DNA from: Fontivivens sp964399735 | Lineage (GTDB): Bacteria > Zhuqueibacterota > Zhuqueibacteria > Residuimicrobiales > Krinioviventaceae | Length of the DNA: 64,000 nucleotides | Reading direction: 5' to 3' | Assembly (NCBI GenBank): GCA_964399735.1 | Contig: CAYNSO010000005.1 | Location: forward strand, 1 to 64,000 | Part shown: positions 25,251 to 35,021 of the stretch, piece after piece | How positions within the stretch are numbered: the first letter of the stretch is position 1 | Layout of the letters: each line of letters opens with the position of its first letter | The notes under the pieces: generated by a model | Told to the model about the DNA's origin: nothing | Database searches by the model: none | Seen by the model: the letters and a program-made list of their open reading frames with translations, nothing else | Translations under genes and position numbers: made by a program

Positions 25251-27901
25251 GCCAGGGTGCGTTTTGTCTCAATGATTTCATACACTTCAACAATATCATT
25301 CACTTTGAGATCATCATAATTCTCTATACTTAGCCCGCATTCAAAGCCGGCGCTCACTTCTTTCACATCATCTTTAAAGCGCTTGAGAGAAGAAATCCGT
25401 CCATCATGAACCAGGCGGTCGTCACGGTATAGCTTGATTTTATTATTGCGCAAGATTTTACCGGACAATACATAACAACCGGCAATCATACCTATTTTTG
25501 GAACTCTAAAAGTCTGCCTTATTTCAACAGTGCCGATCACTTGCTCCGAGATTGTGGGTTTGAGGAACCCTTCAAGAGCGGATTTCACGTCTTCAACAAT
25601 ATCATAAATAATTTCATAGGAACGTATGTCAACATTTTCTTTGGCAGCCAGTTCCCGCGCTTTGGTAGTGGGACGGACATTGAAACCGATAATAATAGCG
25701 CCTGAAGCGGAAGCAAGCAAAACGTCCGATTCGGAAATTGCGCCAACGCCGCGGTGAATAACATTAACCGAAACTTCGTTAGTTGCAATCTTTATTAAAG
25801 AATCAGTAATAGCTTCCATGGAACCATCCACATCTGCCTTGAGCACCACTGAAAGCTGCTGGATTTGGCCTTTTTGAATTTGCCGTGAAATTTCATCCAG
25901 CGAACGCGGGCGGTTGCGCCAATGCTCGTGCTCGCGCTGCAAAACCTGGCGTTTCTGACTAATATCTTTGGTATCTCGTTCTGTTTCCAGAACCAGGAAG
26001 GTATCGCCGGCTTGCGGAATACCGTTAAAACCAAGCACCTGTACCGGTACCGATGGCCCGGCTTCCTTGACGCGTTTGCCGCGCTCATCAAGCATTGAGC
26101 GGACTTTGCCGCTATGGGTGCCGGCAATAAAAGGATCGCCGGTGTGCAATGTTCCTGCTTGCACTAAAACCGATGCTACCACTCCTTTGCCTTTATCCAG
26201 GCGCGACTCGATTACCACACCCTTGGCTTTACGTTTGGGATTTGCTTTCAAATCCAGAACTTCCGCTTCTACCAGGATCATTTCCAGTAATTGCTCCACA
26301 TTCTGACCAGTCTTGGCAGAAATTTCGACACTTTGATATTTACCACCCCATTGCTCAATCAACACGTTATGGTCGGCTAATTGTTTCTTGATCATGTCGG
26401 GGTTTGCATTCGGTTTATCTATTTTATTAATGGCTACAATAATTGGAACGCTGGCGGCTTTGGCATGGCTGATGGCTTCGATCGTTTGCGGCATAACGCT
26501 GTCATCGGCAGCAACAACAAGCACAACAATATCCGTAACCTGGGCGCCGCGCGCCCGCATGGCGGTAAACGCCTCATGACCGGGAGTATCCAGGAAGGTC
26601 ACTGCCTTGCCGTTTAGCTTGACTTCGTAAGCGCCAATATGCTGGGTTATACCACCAGATTCGCCGGCAATAATATTACTTTTACGGAAATAATCGAGCA
26701 AGGAGGTTTTACCATGATCGACATGGCCCATAATAGTAACAACCGGGGGACGCATAACCAAATCGGAATCTAGGTCTTTCTCGTCCATCTGATCCAATAT
26801 ATCTTCGCCAAATTCAGACAAGGCTTCAATTTCATAATTATATTCCGAAGCCAGTAATGTAATAGAATCCATATCCAAACGCTGGTTAATGGAAACCATC
26901 ATGCCCAGTTCCATACACTTTTTAATAAGCTCGGAAGGTTCAATATCCATAAGGCGCGCCAGTTCAGCCAGAGACATAAATTCGCTGACCCTGATAATCG
27001 GCGTCCGTTCAACATCTTCCTCTTCATCCACATGGGATCGACGCTTTTTCTTTTTGGTTTTACTGGTATCTTCAATCGACGCCAAAGTCTGGCGAATATT
27101 TTCCTGAATCTCTACTTCATCAAAAACCGGCTTGCGTTTTTTCTTCTTTTTCGTTTTTTTCCGCGGACCAAACTTTTCATCTTCAGCTAATTTTTCTGTT
27201 TCTACAACTTTGGCTTTGGGTTTGACCCTTTTTCTCTTCTTTTTTCTGGATTCGGCAGTTTCAGAAGTAACAACACCTTCTTTACCCGCTGCCTGATCAG
27301 ATTCGGGCTGTACACCTGGTCTCTGGGGTCTGAATTTATCTTGAGGCCTTTCTTTTGGCTTTGCAGATTTAGGCGGCTCAGATTTTGTATCTTTTGGCTT
27401 GGGCCGGTATTCCTGTTCGGCAGGCGGTATTTCGACAATTTTAAATTTTTTACGCTGCCGCAGATTAATATCTCCCGGCTCCTGAGGTAACTCGATTACC
27501 GGCGGCTTTGATTCTACAACAACTGGTGACGATGAAGCTTTAGTTTGTTCCGATAATTCAATTATCTCGGCTTCCCGCTGTTGTTTCCGTTTCGGTTTTT
27601 CTTCGGCTAGCTCTTGTGCGATACGAATGCGGCGTTCGATGTCTTCTTTGGTTTTTTCACTTTTCGTTTTTTCACTAACCTGTTTATCCCGTAATTTTTT
27701 CCTGAATTCATAATCCTCATCTACTTTATCCGGAAGAGTTTGAACTCCATACTTTTCCATTACCTGAGAATAAGCTTCATCAGAAACAGGACTCATGTGA
27801 TTTCGTATGTCATAATTCAGATTATTAAGAAAAGCCACCAAAGCTTCATTTGAAATATTAAATTCTCTTGCTACCTGAAATACTCTTTTTTTAACAGCCA
27901 A
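25247..27901 (-). CDS. infB: Translation initiation factor IF-2
   Basis: An 884-residue GTPase that places initiator tRNA on the 30S subunit. The N-terminal IF2_N unit (VFQVAREFNISNEALVAFL) is followed by a ~250-residue basic, lysine/arginine/proline-rich linker with KKKKRK clusters. The second IF2_N unit and G domain come next (GHVDHGKTSLLD, DTPGHEAFTAMRARG, NKIDKPNANPD), then the beta-barrel and C-terminal tRNA-binding domains (TFRVPKIGMIAGCYV). All G motifs are intact. It is in the rimP-nusA-infB operon, 68 bp after nusA. Confidence 0.98.
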   Translation of the reverse strand: MAVKKRVFQVAREFNISNEALVAFLNNLNYDIRNHMSPVSDEAYSQVMEKYGVQTLPDKVDEDYEFRKKLRDKQVSEKTKSEKTKEDIERRIRIAQELAEEKPKRKQQREAEIIELSEQTKASSSPVVVESKPPVIELPQEPGDINLRQRKKFKIVEIPPAEQEYRPKPKDTKSEPPKSAKPKERPQDKFRPQRPGVQPESDQAAGKEGVVTSETAESRKKKRKRVKPKAKVVETEKLAEDEKFGPRKKTKKKKKRKPVFDEVEIQENIRQTLASIEDTSKTKKKKRRSHVDEEEDVERTPIIRVSEFMSLAELARLMDIEPSELIKKCMELGMMVSINQRLDMDSITLLASEYNYEIEALSEFGEDILDQMDEKDLDSDLVMRPPVVTIMGHVDHGKTSLLDYFRKSNIIAGESGGITQHIGAYEVKLNGKAVTFLDTPGHEAFTAMRARGAQVTDIVVLVVAADDSVMPQTIEAISHAKAASVPIIVAINKIDKPNANPDMIKKQLADHNVLIEQWGGKYQSVEISAKTGQNVEQLLEMILVEAEVLDLKANPKRKAKGVVIESRLDKGKGVVASVLVQAGTLHTGDPFIAGTHSGKVRSMLDERGKRVKEAGPSVPVQVLGFNGIPQAGDTFLVLETERDTKDISQKRQVLQREHEHWRNRPRSLDEISRQIQKGQIQQLSVVLKADVDGSMEAITDSLIKIATNEVSVNVIHRGVGAISESDVLLASASGAIIIGFNVRPTTKARELAAKENVDIRSYEIIYDIVEDVKSALEGFLKPTISEQVIGTVEIRQTFRVPKIGMIAGCYVLSGKILRNNKIKLYRDDRLVHDGRISSLKRFKDDVKEVSAGFECGLSIENYDDLKVNDIVEVYEIIETKRTLA

Positions 27902-27969
27902 AAAATTAACTCCTAAATTAATATGGCATCTAACAACCAGGCTTGATTATTATAATATCCTCCGATGTT

Positions 27970-29211
27970 CTAGTTTTCGGAGGCTGCAAAAGTTGCCTTT
28001 AATTTTTCTGCAGTTTTTAGCCCGATACCGGGTAAAGCGGTCAATTCTTCAATATCTGCTTCAACAATATCGCGTAAAGTTTCAAAGCCTCCTAAAATTA
28101 AAGTATTTTTTATTTTAACAGAAAGGTCCTGAACTTCGGTCAATGGCAGGTCAAGCCCACTTTCCGATTCTATAATTTCCTGGTATTCTTCTTCTTTTAC
28201 TGTTTGAATATCATAATTGGTCAGTTTGGAAGCAAGACGCCGGTTTTGCCCGCCTTTACCAATAGCCAGAGAAATTTGTTCATCATCAAGAACTGCAATG
28301 ACCTTTCTGGCATCCTCGTCAATCACAATCCGCTTTGGTTTTGCAGGGCTCAAAGCACGGGTTATAAAAATTTCCGGCTCACCACTCCAGTTTATAATAT
28401 CAATTTTTTCATTGTTTAATTCTTTTACAATAGCCTGTATCCGCATACCTTTCATGCCAACGCAAGCGCCAACAGCATCAATTCGTTTGTCATTTGAATA
28501 AACAGCAATTTTGGTTCTTTCACCGGCTTCACGAACAATCGCTTTAATATCAATAATGCCCTCATTAATTTCTGGCACTTCCAGTTCAAAAAGCCTGGTG
28601 AGTAAAGAGGCATCAGCCCGTGAAACAATAATTTCCGGCCCTCTGGATGATTTATTAACCGCTTTAATTACAGCCCGTAACGATTCTCCCCGCCGGTATT
28701 TTTCATTTGGTATTTGCTCCGATTTGGGCAGAATGACCTCGGTATTTTCCGCCAATATAAATATTTCATCGCGATTGATCTGGCGGATTTCTCCGCTAAT
28801 CACTTCACCGGTGCGGTTCTTGAATTCATCATAGATCAATTCTTTTTCAAACTCTTTGATACGCTGGTTAAGGTTCTGCTTTGCTGAAATTATTAATCTC
28901 CGTCCAAAAGTTGAAGGGTCAATAATTTCCAGATACTCATCACCCAATTCCAGATCGGGTTCTGCTTTTTTAGCCGTGGCAAGATCAATTTCAGTCACCT
29001 CATCCTGAACATCGGTTACGATGGTTTTGCTTTGATATATTTCAATTTCCCCTTTCTCAAGGTTGACAAATACATCAAAATTTTCAGAGGTGCCGTATTT
29101 TTTCTTGATGATTGATAAAAATATTTCTTCCATAATTTTGGTTAAAACTTCTTTATCAACATTCTTTTCTTTGATTAATGCGCTAAAAGCGGAGACAATT
29201 TCACTTTTCAT
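27970..29211 (-). CDS. nusA: Transcription termination/antitermination factor NusA
   Basis: 413 residues: the N-terminal RNA-polymerase-binding domain (to about residue 125), an S1 domain (GEVISGEIRQINRDEIFILAENTEVILPKSEQ), then two KH domains with VGACVGMKGMRIQAIVKEL and IGKGGQNRRLASKL. The C-terminus has a helix-hairpin-helix-like tail (LTALPGIGLKTAEKLKATF) resembling the repeats in longer NusA proteins. It acts in pausing, termination and ribosomal RNA antitermination. It lies between rimP and infB, as is standard. Confidence 0.97.
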   Translation of the reverse strand: MKSEIVSAFSALIKEKNVDKEVLTKIMEEIFLSIIKKKYGTSENFDVFVNLEKGEIEIYQSKTIVTDVQDEVTEIDLATAKKAEPDLELGDEYLEIIDPSTFGRRLIISAKQNLNQRIKEFEKELIYDEFKNRTGEVISGEIRQINRDEIFILAENTEVILPKSEQIPNEKYRRGESLRAVIKAVNKSSRGPEIIVSRADASLLTRLFELEVPEINEGIIDIKAIVREAGERTKIAVYSNDKRIDAVGACVGMKGMRIQAIVKELNNEKIDIINWSGEPEIFITRALSPAKPKRIVIDEDARKVIAVLDDEQISLAIGKGGQNRRLASKLTNYDIQTVKEEEYQEIIESESGLDLPLTEVQDLSVKIKNTLILGGFETLRDIVEADIEELTALPGIGLKTAEKLKATFAASEN

Positions 29212-29234
29212 GTTTAATACCTGTTCAGTAAGGT

Positions 29235-29687
29235 CTAAAATTCTAAAACAATTTTAGCGGATTTTATTTGTAGCAAATCAATGTTGGTTTCAGAGCCATC
29301 TTTTGTTTCCAACATAACACAGTTCTCATCAACTCGGGTTATTTTGCCGACCAGTTTTCGTTCCTTGCCGTCAACCGGAACCATAATTTTTACTGTTTCA
29401 CCCAAATTTCGCTCAAAATCTCTGCTCGTCTTTAATGGTCTATCCAGACCCGGCGAAGATACTTCCAGTCGATAACGGCCCTCAATCAAATCCTTGCGAT
29501 CAAGCAGATCGGCAATATTGCGGCTGGCTTGAGCGCAACGGTCAATTGAAACACCGCCTTTTTCATAGACAAAAATTCGCAGCTGGGCGCTCTTGTGGGC
29601 GACAGAAAATTGCAAATCTACCAATTCCAAACCCATTTCGTCCAGCACGGGTGTAACCAGACTTTTTATATCATCAAAATTTTGCAC
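29235..29687 (-). CDS. rimP: Ribosome maturation factor RimP
   Basis: 150 residues, acting in 30S assembly. Typical landmarks are VTPVLDEMGLELVDLQFSV at the N-terminus, LRIFVYEKGGVSIDRCAQASRNIADLLD, and YRLEVSSPGLDRPLKTSRDFERNLGE in the centre. It is first gene of the translation/transcription operon. A terminator for the upstream gene lies just before it, so a promoter is expected within 29690-29800, but I cannot name one with confidence. Confidence 0.96.
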   Translation of the reverse strand: MQNFDDIKSLVTPVLDEMGLELVDLQFSVAHKSAQLRIFVYEKGGVSIDRCAQASRNIADLLDRKDLIEGRYRLEVSSPGLDRPLKTSRDFERNLGETVKIMVPVDGKERKLVGKITRVDENCVMLETKDGSETNIDLLQIKSAKIVLEF

Positions 29688-29708
29688 TCATCACTTCCAT
29701 ATTACAAC

Positions 29709-29732
29709 AAAAAAATGGGCCCATAGGGCCCA
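29709..29732 (-). terminator. Rho-independent terminator between the TPR gene and rimP
   Basis: On the minus strand, TGGGCCC-TAT-GGGCCCA is followed by seven T. The 7-bp all-GC-core stem ends transcription of the TPR gene 22 bases before the rimP start codon. Confidence 0.8.
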
Positions 29733-29796
29733 ATAATCTACTAATATAATAAAAAAACTAAAATTATGCAAGGATTTTCTATTTTATAGCAACTAC

Positions 29797-30465
29797 TTAA
29801 AATAATGCTTTTAGTAAAATAGCATCATCCTTTTCTTTAGAATCCGGATATTTTTCAACAATCATATTGAATAATTGTTTTGCTTTTTCATTATTTTGGG
29901 CCAGACTAAAGCACCGACCAGCCTTTAAGAGGTATGCCGGAGCTTTGAATGTATCGGGAAATTTGGAGGCAACTTTTTCATATTGAAGGGCTGCGCTTTC
30001 AAAATCGTTCTTTTGTTCATAACAGGCAGCTATGCCCGCCATGGCTGAAGAAAGAATTACATTATCACCTTTATAACCGGAGACAAATTTTTTGTAATAC
30101 TTTTGGGCATTGTCATAGTCGCCGTTATTAAAAAAGGTATTTGCCAAATAAAAAGAACCAATTTTTCCACTTTTTGAGCCGCCATAGTTCTCAACCAGAT
30201 TATTTAACAATGGCAGTGCATTTTGATAATCACTATTCTGATACGCTCTAACAGCTTTGGCCAATTCTACACTCGCATTGGCTTCCATTTTCTTTTTGGA
30301 AAAATTAAAAAACACAACAATTGCCAGTACTACAATAAAAGCTGCCAGAGCTATTAACAACATTTTAGAATTTTGGTCAATCCAGGTTTGAGCTTTAAAA
30401 TAAAAGGTAACCAGTCTATCTTCTTTTAAAGTCTTTTTAGTTATGCGTTTGCGTGGTTTTAACAT
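29797..30465 (-). CDS. Membrane-anchored tetratricopeptide repeat protein (YfgM-like architecture)
   Basis: 222 residues: a basic cytoplasmic N-terminus (LKPRKRITKKTLKEDR), one membrane helix (KMLLIALAAFIVVLAIVVFFNF), then TPR-type repeats such as YQNALPLLNNLVENYGGSKSG, AQKYYKKFVSGYKGD and AAYEQ..ALQYEKVASKFPDTF. The layout matches small periplasm-facing TPR proteins that assist envelope protein handling, but the partner is unknown. The ATG at 30465 has AAGGGA upstream; the longer frame to 30498 lacks one. It is followed by its own terminator. Confidence 0.75.
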   Translation of the reverse strand: MLKPRKRITKKTLKEDRLVTFYFKAQTWIDQNSKMLLIALAAFIVVLAIVVFFNFSKKKMEANASVELAKAVRAYQNSDYQNALPLLNNLVENYGGSKSGKIGSFYLANTFFNNGDYDNAQKYYKKFVSGYKGDNVILSSAMAGIAACYEQKNDFESAALQYEKVASKFPDTFKAPAYLLKAGRCFSLAQNNEKAKQLFNMIVEKYPDSKEKDDAILLKALF

Positions 30466-30577
30466 TTTATCCCTTAAGATTAATATTTTATTGGACAATT
30501 AAAAAAAGTTAATAAATATATACTTTAAAAAGAAAAAATGCAAGCACTAAAACAAAATTTGGTTTATCTATAAAAAA

Positions 30578-30946
30578 TTATTTGGGAGGTCGAGCTTCCC
30601 TGGCTGTGACAGTGACGATTTCATAAATGTTTGCTGTAATTATCGCCACAAAAATCAATACGACTAGAATTACAGCAATCATTCCATATTGCCAGTTCAT
30701 AATGCCCAGCCAATTAGCAGCGGTGATAAACAGTGGAAAGGAAAAAAAACCAATCAATACGGAAAAACAGACACTGAACAGTGATTTTACACTATTTTCT
30801 TTTCCTCCGGCAAAATAAGATATAACCAAAATTGCCAGACCTAATGTTATTGCAATTAAGGATAGAGTGCGATTGATCGGAATCCATTGTAAATTATTTA
30901 AAATGGGTTCCGCAATCCGGGTGGAATCAACCTGTGTTATCTCCAT
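30578..30946 (-). CDS. Small membrane protein, three predicted helices, unknown
   Basis: No family recognised. The 122 residues contain three hydrophobic stretches (LSLIAITLGLAILVISYFAG, VCFSVLIGFFSFPLFITAANW and MIAVILVVLIFVAIITANIYEIV) and a short basic tail (REARPPK). The ATG at 30946 follows AAGGG at a good distance. It sits between two envelope-type genes and appears to be a standalone transcription unit. Confidence 0.55.
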   Translation of the reverse strand: MEITQVDSTRIAEPILNNLQWIPINRTLSLIAITLGLAILVISYFAGGKENSVKSLFSVCFSVLIGFFSFPLFITAANWLGIMNWQYGMIAVILVVLIFVAIITANIYEIVTVTAREARPPK

Positions 30947-31084
30947 AATAATACCCTTGTTCATTTAAAAAATAACTTGATGCTCTGAACAAAACCAGAC
31001 AGATAAACTAGTTAATACCTGAATAATTTTTTTTTGAAAAAGCCTGTTTATTTGCCAATGTATCGCTAAACAAGGCAAAATGAA

Positions 31085-31936
31085 TTATTCATCACTAACA
31101 TTTTGCCAAAAGATATACTTGATAAAAACAAAGCCATGATATACCTGGGAATTACCGCTTCTGTCGATGATGACCGGATTTTCTTCAACCCGGATAAACA
31201 GTTCCATATCCTTACGATTAAGGCCGGCAGCGCGGGTGGCGTCAATATCAAAATCCCGCATGGATATATCGCCATCAATTGCCGGTATAACGCGAAAGCC
31301 GCCGTATTTTCTGCGGAAAAAAGCATGTACTTTTTCAAAAGAATTATCTGTAGCCACTACAAATACCTGGGCATTCGGGCCTAATTCTTCAACTTCAAGC
31401 AAGGCAATGTCTTCGCGTAAGACTCCTTCCTCGTAGGTCAAACCGCCAGCCAATGTCTTTAAATCGTCCATAGTACGATTCAAACTATCCGATACCTGCA
31501 TTGATACCGGATAACTGATTAAATAAATGTTAATTCGTGTAGGCCAGAATTGCCTGGAAACGCGTGGTATTTTAACCGAATAAATTTCAATACGACTGGC
31601 AGGTTGTTTATTGATTTCTGAAAAAACATAAACATAGCGATCACCAGTTTTGTAAAACCGCTGCCCGCACAAAAAGGAATAAAAAGCAACCACAGTGCGC
31701 GAATCATCTTTGGAGAGAAAACTCATAATCCGCATGGTACGCGCTCTGGGAAATTTTTGTTTTTCCTGTTCGGTCAGAAAGGTAACAAAATCCTGGTCCA
31801 GCTTTCCGTTTTGATAAACGAATTGATTAAAAGTGCTTTCCCTGAAAAAAATTTGCCCCTGTGCCGGATTACCAGGAAAAACAATTAACAGCAGGATTGT
31901 AACTAGAAGAAAGCGCTTGAAATATTGAAATATCAT
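31085..31936 (-). CDS. Exported protein of unknown function
   Basis: 283 residues with a signal peptide (FKRFLLVTILLLIVFPGNPAQG). The mature part is mixed alpha/beta with no motif I recognise; notable phrases are RTMRIMSFLSKDDSRTVVAFYSFLCGQRFY and EEGVLREDIALLEVEELGPNAQVFVVAT. Codon use looks like its neighbours'. It lies downstream of the histidine operon on the same strand, 59 bp after hisI, so read-through expression is possible. Confidence 0.6.
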   Translation of the reverse strand: MIFQYFKRFLLVTILLLIVFPGNPAQGQIFFRESTFNQFVYQNGKLDQDFVTFLTEQEKQKFPRARTMRIMSFLSKDDSRTVVAFYSFLCGQRFYKTGDRYVYVFSEINKQPASRIEIYSVKIPRVSRQFWPTRINIYLISYPVSMQVSDSLNRTMDDLKTLAGGLTYEEGVLREDIALLEVEELGPNAQVFVVATDNSFEKVHAFFRRKYGGFRVIPAIDGDISMRDFDIDATRAAGLNRKDMELFIRVEENPVIIDRSGNSQVYHGFVFIKYIFWQNVSDE

Positions 31937-31995
31937 AACATTAACTATCCAGTTTTAATAACATTGTTTTTGGCAGAGAAGACTAGGACAAATGA

Positions 31996-32349
31996 TCATT
32001 CTCTTGCAAGGTTCCAGGAAAAACAAGAGCGCTTGCCGGTGTGACAAGTTGGGCCTTGCGGTTTAGCGATAATCAGCAACGTATCACAATCGCAATCGGT
32101 ATATATGTTAACAAGCTGTAAAAAATTCCCGGAGGTTTCTCCCTTGGTCCAATATTTTTGCCGGGAGCGGCTCCAGAATGTGACCATGTTTTTTTCCAGG
32201 GTCATTACAAAACTGTCTCGGTTCATATAACCCAGCATTAAAATGGCGCCATCGGCCTCATCCTGGATAATTGCCGGGATGAGCCCGTGTTCATCAAATT
32301 TTAATTTTTCTAAAAATTCATCCAACTGAACTTTTTCAATCTCGGACAT
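31996..32349 (-). CDS. hisI: Phosphoribosyl-AMP cyclohydrolase
   Basis: Third step of histidine synthesis (opens the adenine ring of PR-AMP). 117 residues covering only the cyclohydrolase half. The metal-binding cysteines are visible: YTDCDCDTLL and GPTCHTGKRSCF; SRQKYWTKGETSGN is the substrate loop. There is no HisE (PR-ATP pyrophosphatase) fusion, unlike many HisIE proteins, and no hisE elsewhere in the operon. It is the last gene of the operon and overlaps hisF by 14 bp. Confidence 0.96.
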   Translation of the reverse strand: MSEIEKVQLDEFLEKLKFDEHGLIPAIIQDEADGAILMLGYMNRDSFVMTLEKNMVTFWSRSRQKYWTKGETSGNFLQLVNIYTDCDCDTLLIIAKPQGPTCHTGKRSCFSWNLARE

Positions 32350-33094
32350 GTATATTCCTTTCTTTCAAGTATGACTTGACTTCCCTGATTGAATTCTCAC
32401 GGTAATGAAAAATAGAGGCTGCCAAAGCGGCATCGGCACATCCTGTGGTGAATACATCACAAAAATGCTGTGGTTCTCCGCAGCCGCCGGAAGCAATGAC
32501 CGGTATGGATACGGCACAAGAAATGGTTCGGGTTAATTCAATATCAAAACCGATTTTGGTGCCGTCACGATCCATTGAAGTTAATAAAATTTCCCCGGCG
32601 CCGAGCGCTTCTGCTTGTAATGCCCATTCCAGGGCGTCTTTTTCTACCGGCTCTCTGCCGCCGTAAATATAAACCTGCCAGCCTTTATCGTCCCGTCGTT
32701 TAGCGTCTATAGCTAAAACCGTTGCCTGGCTGCCAAATTCCCATGAACACTTTTGAATCAATTGCGGGTTCAACACCGCAGCAGTATTCATCGTCACTTT
32801 ATCGGCGCCGTTTTGTAATAGTATGCGGGCATCATCAACGGTGCGCACTCCGCCGCCTACAGTTAACGGCATAAACACTTGCTCCGAAGTTCTGCGTACT
32901 ACGTCGAGCATAATTTCACGCTTGTCGGAAGATGCGGTTATATCGAGGAATACCAGTTCATCTGCGCCATTCTCGTCATAATAACGGGCTTGTTCCACCG
33001 GATCACCGGCATCAACCAGGTTTAAAAAATTAATGCCTTTAACAACCCGCCCGGCTTTGACATCGAGGCAGGGAATAATTCGTTTTGCGAGCAT
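32336..33094 (-). CDS. hisF: Imidazole glycerol phosphate synthase, cyclase subunit
   Basis: A (beta/alpha)8 barrel, 252 residues, that uses ammonia from HisH to close the imidazole ring. The catalytic Asp residues are in IIPCLDVKAGRVVKG and VLAIDAKRRDD. Phosphate-binding loops are TVGGGVRTVDDAR and IASGGCGEPQHF. It is paired with hisH two genes upstream. The spacing to hisA is 3 bp. Confidence 0.98.
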   Translation of the reverse strand: MLAKRIIPCLDVKAGRVVKGINFLNLVDAGDPVEQARYYDENGADELVFLDITASSDKREIMLDVVRRTSEQVFMPLTVGGGVRTVDDARILLQNGADKVTMNTAAVLNPQLIQKCSWEFGSQATVLAIDAKRRDDKGWQVYIYGGREPVEKDALEWALQAEALGAGEILLTSMDRDGTKIGFDIELTRTISCAVSIPVIASGGCGEPQHFCDVFTTGCADAALAASIFHYRENSIREVKSYLKERNIHVRD

Positions 33095-33097
33095 ACT

Positions 33098-33826
33098 TTA
33101 TCCAGTAAACAATTCATTCAATTTTAAGAGATCAAGCTTGTTTTCATAAAGCGCCTTGCCAACAATGGCGCCTTCTATATATTTACAGTTTGCCTTTAGC
33201 AGTGCGGAAAAATCTTCCATACGTGAAAAACCACCGGAAGCGATAACCTGCATTTGTGTGGCAACAGCCAGGTTTACAGTATTTTCGATATTAGCGCCAA
33301 TCAATTCTCCATCCCGGTGTACATCAGTATAGATCAGCCGGACTACACCAAGGTCTTTCATTTGTCGGGCAAAGGTAAAAACGTCAGTATCGGTTTGCTG
33401 CTCCCATCCGGCTATTGCAACTTTATTGTCACGGGCATCGATTCCCACAATCACTCTATTTGCCCCAAAGGTTCGGACAGCTTGTGCAATTATTTCAGAA
33501 TTTGTCACGGCAACCGTGCCGAATATCACCCGTTCTACCCCAAGATCAAGCCATTGCGATGCGTCTTGCAGGGTACGGATGCCGCCGCCCAATTCCACGG
33601 GAATAGATATTGCGGCCAGGATATCTTTAATAACCTGAACATTGTTATTCATGCGTCCAAAGGCGCCATCCAGATTGACCAGGTGCAGCATTCTGGATCC
33701 AAGCTGCTGCCATGCAAGCGCCTGGGCCGGGGGATCGTTATTATATATTTTTGCCGAATCCTCCCTGCCCTGTCGCAGGCGGACACATTGGCCGTGCAAT
33801 AAATCAATAGCGGGTAATATAATCAA
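33098..33826 (-). CDS. hisA: ProFAR isomerase
   Basis: A (beta/alpha)8 isomerase, 242 residues, converting ProFAR to PRFAR. Landmarks are LPAIDLLHGQCVRLRQG (first catalytic Asp), ELGGGIRTLQDASQWL (phosphate loop), YTDVHRDGELIGAN (second catalytic Asp) and VIASGGFSRMEDF. Paralogous to hisF next to it. It starts 2 bp after the hisH stop. Confidence 0.98.
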   Translation of the reverse strand: MIILPAIDLLHGQCVRLRQGREDSAKIYNNDPPAQALAWQQLGSRMLHLVNLDGAFGRMNNNVQVIKDILAAISIPVELGGGIRTLQDASQWLDLGVERVIFGTVAVTNSEIIAQAVRTFGANRVIVGIDARDNKVAIAGWEQQTDTDVFTFARQMKDLGVVRLIYTDVHRDGELIGANIENTVNLAVATQMQVIASGGFSRMEDFSALLKANCKYIEGAIVGKALYENKLDLLKLNELFTG

Positions 33827-33828
33827 CG

Positions 33829-34434
33829 TTAACCTTGTAAATTAATAAAATTCTTCAATACTTGCAGCCCGGCTTTTTGCGATTTCTCCGGGTGAAATTG
33901 TAAACCGTAAACATTGTTACTTTGCAGCGCAACAGGAACACGACCGCCATACTCGGTTTCGCCGGTAACAATCGCCGGGTCGTCCGGCGCAAAGTAATAG
34001 GAATGTGCAAAATAAAAATAGCTGTCCTGTGGAAGATTGTTCCACAAGGGGCATTGTTTTTTAGGCAGCAATACATTCCAGCCCAAATGCGGTACTTTTA
34101 AATTGCGCGCAAATCGTTTTACCCGGCCCTTGAGTACCGCCAACCCCTGGCTGGACTCTTCTTCTTCGCTGCTTTCAAATAATAACTGCATACCCAAACA
34201 AATCCCTAAAAATGGCTTTCCGGTAGCAATATAATCAAGCAATGGTCGGCGCAATTGCATCAGGTTAATTTTTTCCACAGCCTGGCCAAAAGCGCCAACG
34301 CCGGGGAAAATGACCTTGTCCGCTCGGGCAATTTCTGCCGGGTCATTGGTGATTTTAGCCTGGGCGCCGGAAAACTCGACGGCTTTTTGCACACTGCGTA
34401 AATTGCCGGCCTCATAATTAATAATGCAGATCAT
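33829..34434 (-). CDS. hisH: Imidazole glycerol phosphate synthase, glutaminase subunit
   Basis: A class I glutamine amidotransferase of 201 residues that feeds ammonia to HisF. The catalytic Cys lies in PFLGICLGMQLLF, the His and Glu in YGLQFHPEKSQKAG, and the oxyanion region is VIFPGVGAFGQA. The stop-start overlap with hisB is one base. Confidence 0.98.
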   Translation of the reverse strand: MICIINYEAGNLRSVQKAVEFSGAQAKITNDPAEIARADKVIFPGVGAFGQAVEKINLMQLRRPLLDYIATGKPFLGICLGMQLLFESSEEEESSQGLAVLKGRVKRFARNLKVPHLGWNVLLPKKQCPLWNNLPQDSYFYFAHSYYFAPDDPAIVTGETEYGGRVPVALQSNNVYGLQFHPEKSQKAGLQVLKNFINLQG

Positions 34435-35021
34435 TACAACACCCCTTTGGTTGAAGGGATGCCGGACTGCAATATGTCGGGCGATACTGCCATACGCAGC
34501 GCCCGTGCAACGGCCTTGATCATAGCTTCCAGTGCATGGTGCCGGTTTTGACCATGCAGCAAAGAAACATGCAGGGTAATTTTGGCGTTCATAGCCAATG
34601 CCCGCAGGAACTCGGGGAATAGTTCACCCTCAAATTGACCGACAAGTCCGGGCTCAAGGTCGTTTTCATAGTACAAAAACCCCCTGCCGCTTATATCAAC
34701 AACTGCGCGCGCCAATGCCTCATCAAGGGGGCAATAAGCATGACCAAAGCGGGTAATACCCGCGCAGTCGCCGAGCGCCTGGGCAAAGGCCTGACCCAGT
34801 ACTATACCGGTATCTTCAACTGTGTGATGCCCGTCTATGTGCAAGTCACCTTTAACTTTTATATCCAGATCAAACTGACCATGCTTGCGCAAAGCATCCA
34901 GCATGTGGTCAAAAAAGCCGATGCCGCTGGAACACTCCCCTTTGCCGGAGCCATCCAGATTTAAGGATACAGAAACATCTGTTTCTTTGGTCTTGCGATT
35001 GACAGTTGCTTTGCGGTTCAT
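34434..35021 (-). CDS. hisB: Imidazoleglycerol-phosphate dehydratase (monofunctional)
   Basis: 195 residues, dehydratase domain only. The manganese-binding motifs are FFDHMLDALRKHGQFD, DGHHTVEDTG and QNRHHALEAMIKAVARAL. The histidinol-phosphatase domain found in enteric HisB is absent and no hisN or hisJ lies in the operon, so that activity must be encoded elsewhere. The start overlaps the hisC stop by 4 bp. Confidence 0.98.
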   Translation of the reverse strand: MNRKATVNRKTKETDVSVSLNLDGSGKGECSSGIGFFDHMLDALRKHGQFDLDIKVKGDLHIDGHHTVEDTGIVLGQAFAQALGDCAGITRFGHAYCPLDEALARAVVDISGRGFLYYENDLEPGLVGQFEGELFPEFLRALAMNAKITLHVSLLHGQNRHHALEAMIKAVARALRMAVSPDILQSGIPSTKGVL